Shown here: positions 60,649 through 64,000 of the stretch, piece by piece
Layout: each line of letters opens with the position of its first letter
Numbering within the stretch: position 1 is the stretch's first letter
NCBI GenBank assembly: GCA_050633665.1
Contig: JBOEGY010000013.1
Span: 1 to 64,000 of the forward strand
Source: JAUIAI01 sp050633665
GTDB lineage: Bacteria; Pseudomonadota; Gammaproteobacteria; Burkholderiales; Burkholderiaceae_E
DNA: 64,000 nucleotides
Reading direction: 5' to 3'
Notes under the pieces: generated by a model
What the model saw: only the letters and a program-made list of their open reading frames with translations
What the model was told of the DNA's origin: nothing
Databases searched by the model: none
Translations under genes and position numbers: made by a program

Positions 60649-62091
60649 ATGGACCAGTTGCAGTTTTACATTGACGGCAAGTGGGTTGCCCCACAAAGCC
60701 AGGACACCCTGGACGTGATCAACCCGGCCACAGAAAAATCCCTGGGCAAGATAGCCATGGGCAACGAAGCTGACGTTAACGCAGCGGTGGCCGCTGCCCG
60801 CCAGGCGTTTCCGAAGTGGTCTGCCTCAACCCGCGAAGAGCGGGTGGCAATTTTCGAGAAAATAATCGCACTCTACAAGGAACGCATTCCGGAGATGGCA
60901 AGCACGATCTCGAGTGAAATGGGCGCCCCGATCAAGCTGGCCAAAGCGGCACAGGCGCCGTCTGGCCTCGGTCATTTCATGACAACGCTTAAAGTGCTGA
61001 AGCAGTATGAATTTGAGCAAGACCAGGGCACAACCCGGATCTCACACGAGCCGGTTGGCGTTTGCGCACTGATCACGCCATGGAACTGGCCGCTGAATCA
61101 GATCGCCTGCAAGGTTGCTCCGGCGTTGGCCGCTGGTTGCACGATGGTCTTGAAGCCTTCAGAGGTCGCGCCGCTTAATGCAATCCTGTTAGCCAATATT
61201 CTCCATGATGCCGGCGTGCCGGCGGGTGTCTTCAACCTGGTCAATGGAGACGGACCGAACGTGGGTGCGCACCTGACAGCGCATCCCGAGGTTGATATGG
61301 TTTCCTTTACCGGCTCCACGCGCGCCGGTGTTGAAGTGGCCCGAAGCGCCGCTCCAACGGTCAAACGAGTTGCTCAGGAGTTGGGCGGAAAGTCTGCCAA
61401 CATCATTCTCGACGATGCTGACTTTCCCAAGACTATCGGTCGGGACGTGTTCGGCATGTGCATGAATTCAGGTCAGTCCTGCAATGCCGGTAGCCGCATG
61501 CTGGTACCGCACGCCCGCATGGAAGAGGCGGCGGCGATAGCCAAAGCCTCGGCTGAAAAAGTCAAAACCGGTGACCCGGCAAGTGATGAAACCACCATGG
61601 GACCGGTTGTCTCAAAAGTGCAATTCGAGAAAATTCAGGCCTTGATCGAAACCGGGATCGCCGAAGGCGCAAAACTGGAGACTGGTGGCCCCGGCCTGCC
61701 CGACGGAATCACCGACGGGTACTTCGTTAAACCAACCGTCTTTTCCCAGGTCACGAACGACATGACGATTGCCCGCGAAGAAATTTTCGGACCAGTCATT
61801 TGCCTGATTGGCTATGACGACGACGCCGACGCGGTGAGGATCGCAAACGACACACCATACGGTTTGTCAGGCTACGTCTCTTCGGCAGATCCGGCTCGGG
61901 CGCAGGCTGTCGCCCGCCAGTTGCGTACCGGCAATGTTCACCTGAATGGTGCCCCGGTTGACCCGACCGCCCCGTTTGGTGGTTACAAGCAATCTGGCAA
62001 TGGTCGTGAATGGGGACGCTTCGGACTGGAAGACTTTCTGGAAGTCAAAGCCATGATGGGTTACAACCCCAGGCCAAAAGCTGAAGCCTGA
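60649..62091 (+). CDS. Aldehyde dehydrogenase family protein
   Basis: A 480 aa NAD(P)-dependent ALDH. Residues: ITPWNWPLNQI, VLKPSEVAPLNA, ELGGKS with the catalytic Glu, MNSGQSCNAGSRM with the catalytic Cys, EEIFGPV and PFGGYKQSGNGREWGRFG. It oxidises an aldehyde to an acid, with unknown specificity. GAAGGAAAAACC precedes the ATG. It stands 110 bases after xylB and may be separate. An imperfect stem follows the stop. Confidence 0.94.
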   Translation: MDQLQFYIDGKWVAPQSQDTLDVINPATEKSLGKIAMGNEADVNAAVAAARQAFPKWSASTREERVAIFEKIIALYKERIPEMASTISSEMGAPIKLAKAAQAPSGLGHFMTTLKVLKQYEFEQDQGTTRISHEPVGVCALITPWNWPLNQIACKVAPALAAGCTMVLKPSEVAPLNAILLANILHDAGVPAGVFNLVNGDGPNVGAHLTAHPEVDMVSFTGSTRAGVEVARSAAPTVKRVAQELGGKSANIILDDADFPKTIGRDVFGMCMNSGQSCNAGSRMLVPHARMEEAAAIAKASAEKVKTGDPASDETTMGPVVSKVQFEKIQALIETGIAEGAKLETGGPGLPDGITDGYFVKPTVFSQVTNDMTIAREEIFGPVICLIGYDDDADAVRIANDTPYGLSGYVSSADPARAQAVARQLRTGNVHLNGAPVDPTAPFGGYKQSGNGREWGRFGLEDFLEVKAMMGYNPRPKAEA

Positions 62092-62114
62092 GAGCTGATC
62101 CCTGACACCCGCGA

Positions 62115-62146
62115 CCTGATACGCCGGCAGTTGCCGGGGTATCAGG
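62115..62146. terminator. Candidate bidirectional hairpin between aldehyde dehydrogenase and DUF1569 genes
   Basis: CCTGATAC-G-CCGGCA, two-base loop, TGCCGG-G-GTATCAGG: 14 of 15 pairs with one central mismatch. It lies between two convergent genes and overlaps the end of the DUF1569 gene. No T-run is present, so termination is only plausible. Confidence 0.45.
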
Positions 62147-62684
62147 CGTCAATTACCGAGAAGTGCTCAGCCAGATGCATCGCATGCGCTTGTTCGTACT
62201 GGGTTTTGTCCAGGGTGCCATAAGCGAAATGTTTCGCCAATGGCGCTGAATGCGTGTTGAACGCCTGCACGGCGGTTTGCAACCGGGCAATTGCCAGCGT
62301 GGCATCAGTCTCACCATTCAGCGACGGCGCACCCGGAATGGGCTCGCCAAGATTGTGGCTCATGCGCCCACGCCAGGAAAACACGCTGAAAGCCGCAGAT
62401 CCGACGGTGCGCTGAAAAAACTCCGAGCGATGCTTGGGATACCCGGCAATCGAAAATTCAATGCTCTGCGCCAGATGAACCAATGTCTGCGGCAAAGTCC
62501 ATACGGTGCCGGAGTCCAGTCCCTTAATAGCAGCCAACCGCCGTCCTTCAGCCAACCCTTCATCCAGCGAGGCGAACATCAACTTGCGATCTATCATGGC
62601 ATCAGCCTCACATCCGGTTGCTAAGAAGCCCGCTCCCGCTGTCACAACGGTGGTTTTGAGCGCTGCCCGACGAGAATAGTTCAA
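62142..62684 (-). CDS. DUF1569 (DinB-like) Tat-signal protein
   Basis: A 180 aa protein with an N-terminal twin-arginine signal (MNYSRRAALKTTVV) and a Cys in LATGC that could be a lipobox. The body matches DUF1569: FASLDEGLAEGRRLAAIK, TLPQTLVHLAQSIEFSI, and HAMHLAEHFSVI near the end with spaced His residues as in the DinB/YfiT metal site. Exported, function unknown. It is 38 bases downstream of the DUF5666 gene, same strand. Confidence 0.88.
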   Translation of the reverse strand: MNYSRRAALKTTVVTAGAGFLATGCEADAMIDRKLMFASLDEGLAEGRRLAAIKGLDSGTVWTLPQTLVHLAQSIEFSIAGYPKHRSEFFQRTVGSAAFSVFSWRGRMSHNLGEPIPGAPSLNGETDATLAIARLQTAVQAFNTHSAPLAKHFAYGTLDKTQYEQAHAMHLAEHFSVIDA

Positions 62685-62722
62685 TTCAACAACCTCCGCG
62701 TTTTTCTTGAGATACCCCAGCG

Positions 62723-63901
62723 CTAGCGACCAAACCGGATACTACTGGCGCGCAGCCTACCGTCAATAATACTGCCGCGAACCGTCACCAGGACGCCATC
62801 AGCAAGAGCCGCCTGATCTCCGTCCAGATATTCGACCGATGGATCAGAGGCATCTATCTCGGTATTTCGAACTTCAAAACTGGCGTTTGAGACAAACCGG
62901 GCTACCTGCCCGGTAATCCGGATTTCCCCGTCACTGGCCAGATCAAGAAACCTTAACTGTTCAGCGACCAACTCCCGATCTTGCACGAGCCCGGAAACCA
63001 CGACCAGACGACCGACTACCAGATCGCTCAGAGCGCCATTGACGAAACTGGCGCCAGAGACATCCACAACGGCCCGCCCAATCTCCGCCCGGCCCTCAAC
63101 AGGCGCTTGTCGAACATAGCCGATCAATCGTCGGACCGAGCCAACCGGGGCTCGCTTTTCGGTTAGATCAAGACGCCTGACCAGGAATCGGTTTGCGCCG
63201 ACCTGATTGGCCCAGACGGCAACCTGGTCCCCCACCCGCAGACTGGCCGGCGAAGTATCGCCGCGCGTATCGTTGTCAACCGTAAACGTCTGCTGACCAA
63301 TCCGAAAACTTCGTCTGAGTACGCCGATCAGTTTGATCACGCCACTGACTTTGACCAGAGTCGCCGGCCCCTGAGGATTGCGTTCGATCCGCGTTGCATA
63401 GAGCCGACCGAATTCATCAAACAGGCCGAACACGGTAATACGCTCGCCAATGCCAAGATCGGACAGTTGCGAGAATCCGGCAAAGACTGTGGCACGCGCA
63501 CCGCGCGCCAGCACTGTCACCGGCTGACCGGATACCGTCAACTCCGAAGCGCCGAACGACTCAATCTCACCAACGACTTGCGGGTTGATTTGAATAGACT
63601 GGGCAACGCCATCTTGCTCAAACGCCAGGCTTACCTGCATACCCAGGCGCAAGTCCTCCCGGGTCAGTTCGCCGCTTGCCTCGCCGTCCAGGTCGATTGA
63701 TACCTGGGCAGGCTCATCGTCATAGACAGTCGAATCAACAATCACACTCCCAAAACCATTGACAGTGCCCTCTTGAACTCCGCTGGGATAGCCGCTACCA
63801 CCCGAGCCCACGCCGGACTCACCGCAACCCGCCAGGAAAAGCGAAGCCGCCAGGAAAAGCCAGCGCAGCAAGCCGGCAACCTCAATTCGGCATGACGTCA
63901 T
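62723..63901 (-). CDS. DUF5666-containing lipoprotein
   Basis: A 392 aa lipoprotein (lipobox LAGC, Cys near residue 26) with several repeats of beta-rich modules; GVQEGTVNGFGSVIVDST starts the first, and VKVSGVIKLIGV, RITGQVARF and GVLVTVRGSIIDGRL are later ones. I assign the domain to DUF5666 from memory. Such proteins are small OB-like repeats of unknown role. The ATG overlaps the stop of the upstream gene (ATGA), so the two are coupled. Confidence 0.85.
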   Translation of the reverse strand: MTSCRIEVAGLLRWLFLAASLFLAGCGESGVGSGGSGYPSGVQEGTVNGFGSVIVDSTVYDDEPAQVSIDLDGEASGELTREDLRLGMQVSLAFEQDGVAQSIQINPQVVGEIESFGASELTVSGQPVTVLARGARATVFAGFSQLSDLGIGERITVFGLFDEFGRLYATRIERNPQGPATLVKVSGVIKLIGVLRRSFRIGQQTFTVDNDTRGDTSPASLRVGDQVAVWANQVGANRFLVRRLDLTEKRAPVGSVRRLIGYVRQAPVEGRAEIGRAVVDVSGASFVNGALSDLVVGRLVVVSGLVQDRELVAEQLRFLDLASDGEIRITGQVARFVSNASFEVRNTEIDASDPSVEYLDGDQAALADGVLVTVRGSIIDGRLRASSIRFGR

Positions 63902-64000
63902 TTTTTCTTCCTTGCCGAACGCCGGGCAGGCGCAACCGGCTGATCGGGTTCCGAGTAGACATAGACCCCGTAGCGCACACGTCCCGTGTGACCGTTTTGA
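63898..64000 (-). CDS. C-terminal fragment of an upstream gene, possibly DUF6502 (cut by window edge)
   Basis: Reading from base 64000 inward, an open frame runs to TGA at 63900-63898 and overlaps the DUF5666 ATG. Visible end: YGVYVYSEPDQPVAPARRS, ending in a Lys-rich tail. I recall DUF6502 genes standing beside DUF5666 genes in Burkholderiales, so this assignment is a weak guess. Only about 34 residues are seen. Confidence 0.45.
   Translation of the reverse strand, partial: QNGHTGRVRYGVYVYSEPDQPVAPARRSARKKK

Overview
The window is a stretch of GC-rich bacterial chromosome, densely coded on both strands and dominated by housekeeping genes. The gene content and order point to a betaproteobacterium, most likely Burkholderiales near the Alcaligenaceae: cysS-(DUF6352-like)-accA-tilS-lysC-tRNA-Ser, a cyclophilin followed by lpxH, cysE next to trmJ with suhB divergent, dapA-bamC, pyrG-kdsA-(DUF1330)-eno-ftsB, and a LexA of the CTGT-N8-ACAG type. 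The organism is inferred from family knowledge and synteny recalled from memory, not from a database search. No rRNA, CRISPR array, prophage or plasmid backbone was seen. The only mobile DNA is the end of an IS481-like element at the left edge, beside a tRNA-Ser gene.

Layout. 1-290: insertion-sequence end and tRNA-Ser(GCU). 384-9733: lysine/aspartate kinase, tRNA lysidine synthetase, acetyl-CoA carboxylase alpha, cysteinyl-tRNA synthetase, then a divergent TPR/cyclophilin/LpxH run and CysE. 9761-14792: a PrpF-family isomerase inserted between cysE and trmJ, SuhB, and a hydroxypyruvate-reductase-like dehydrogenase with a class V aminotransferase. 15001-19715: a five-gene Liv-type ABC importer (livG-F-H-M-K), preceded by a 17-codon leader ORF whose stop overlaps the livG start. 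19896-29502: mutS, an exported phosphoesterase-like protein, SlyD-like and ribosomal-oxygenase genes, a small lipoprotein, an MBL hydrolase, bamC-dapA and a methyltransferase. 29622-37587: a PAS/GGDEF/EAL protein, trpS, an M50 protease, a YciO-like protein, a PHP phosphoesterase, an alpha/beta hydrolase and a DUF455 protein. 37660-43752: gamma carbonic anhydrase, hslO, and the pyrG-kdsA-eno-ftsB operon. 43911-48043: 3-oxoacid CoA-transferase, an SDR enzyme and ETF-ubiquinone oxidoreductase. 48062-51426: a zinc-type operon resembling zrg of Vibrio. 51440-52097 is the largest gap without a supported gene. 52148-64000: Tat-exported PhoX, a beta-hydroxyacid dehydrogenase, an RRM protein, the LexA-controlled lexA-imuA-imuB cassette, xylulokinase, aldehyde dehydrogenase, and three envelope-type or uncharacterised genes.

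Functional themes. Several genes serve envelope biogenesis: lpxH, kdsA, bamC, ftsB and dapA. Amino-acid and glyoxylate handling is covered by livGFHMK plus the serine/glyoxylate-type aminotransferase and hydroxypyruvate reductase. Fatty-acid and ketone metabolism is covered by accA, scoAB and ETF-QO. DNA damage tolerance is covered by mutS and lexA-imuAB. I did not find a clear, wholly new system. The strongest unusual signals are the liv leader ORF with an ATGA overlap, two exported or membrane proteins whose likely N-termini lack ATG/GTG/TTG starts, a perfect FNR-type palindrome between the RRM gene and lexA, a PrpF homologue with Asn at the usual Lys position, an EAL domain with Asn in the metal-binding DD motif, and an imuAB cassette with no dnaE2 following it.
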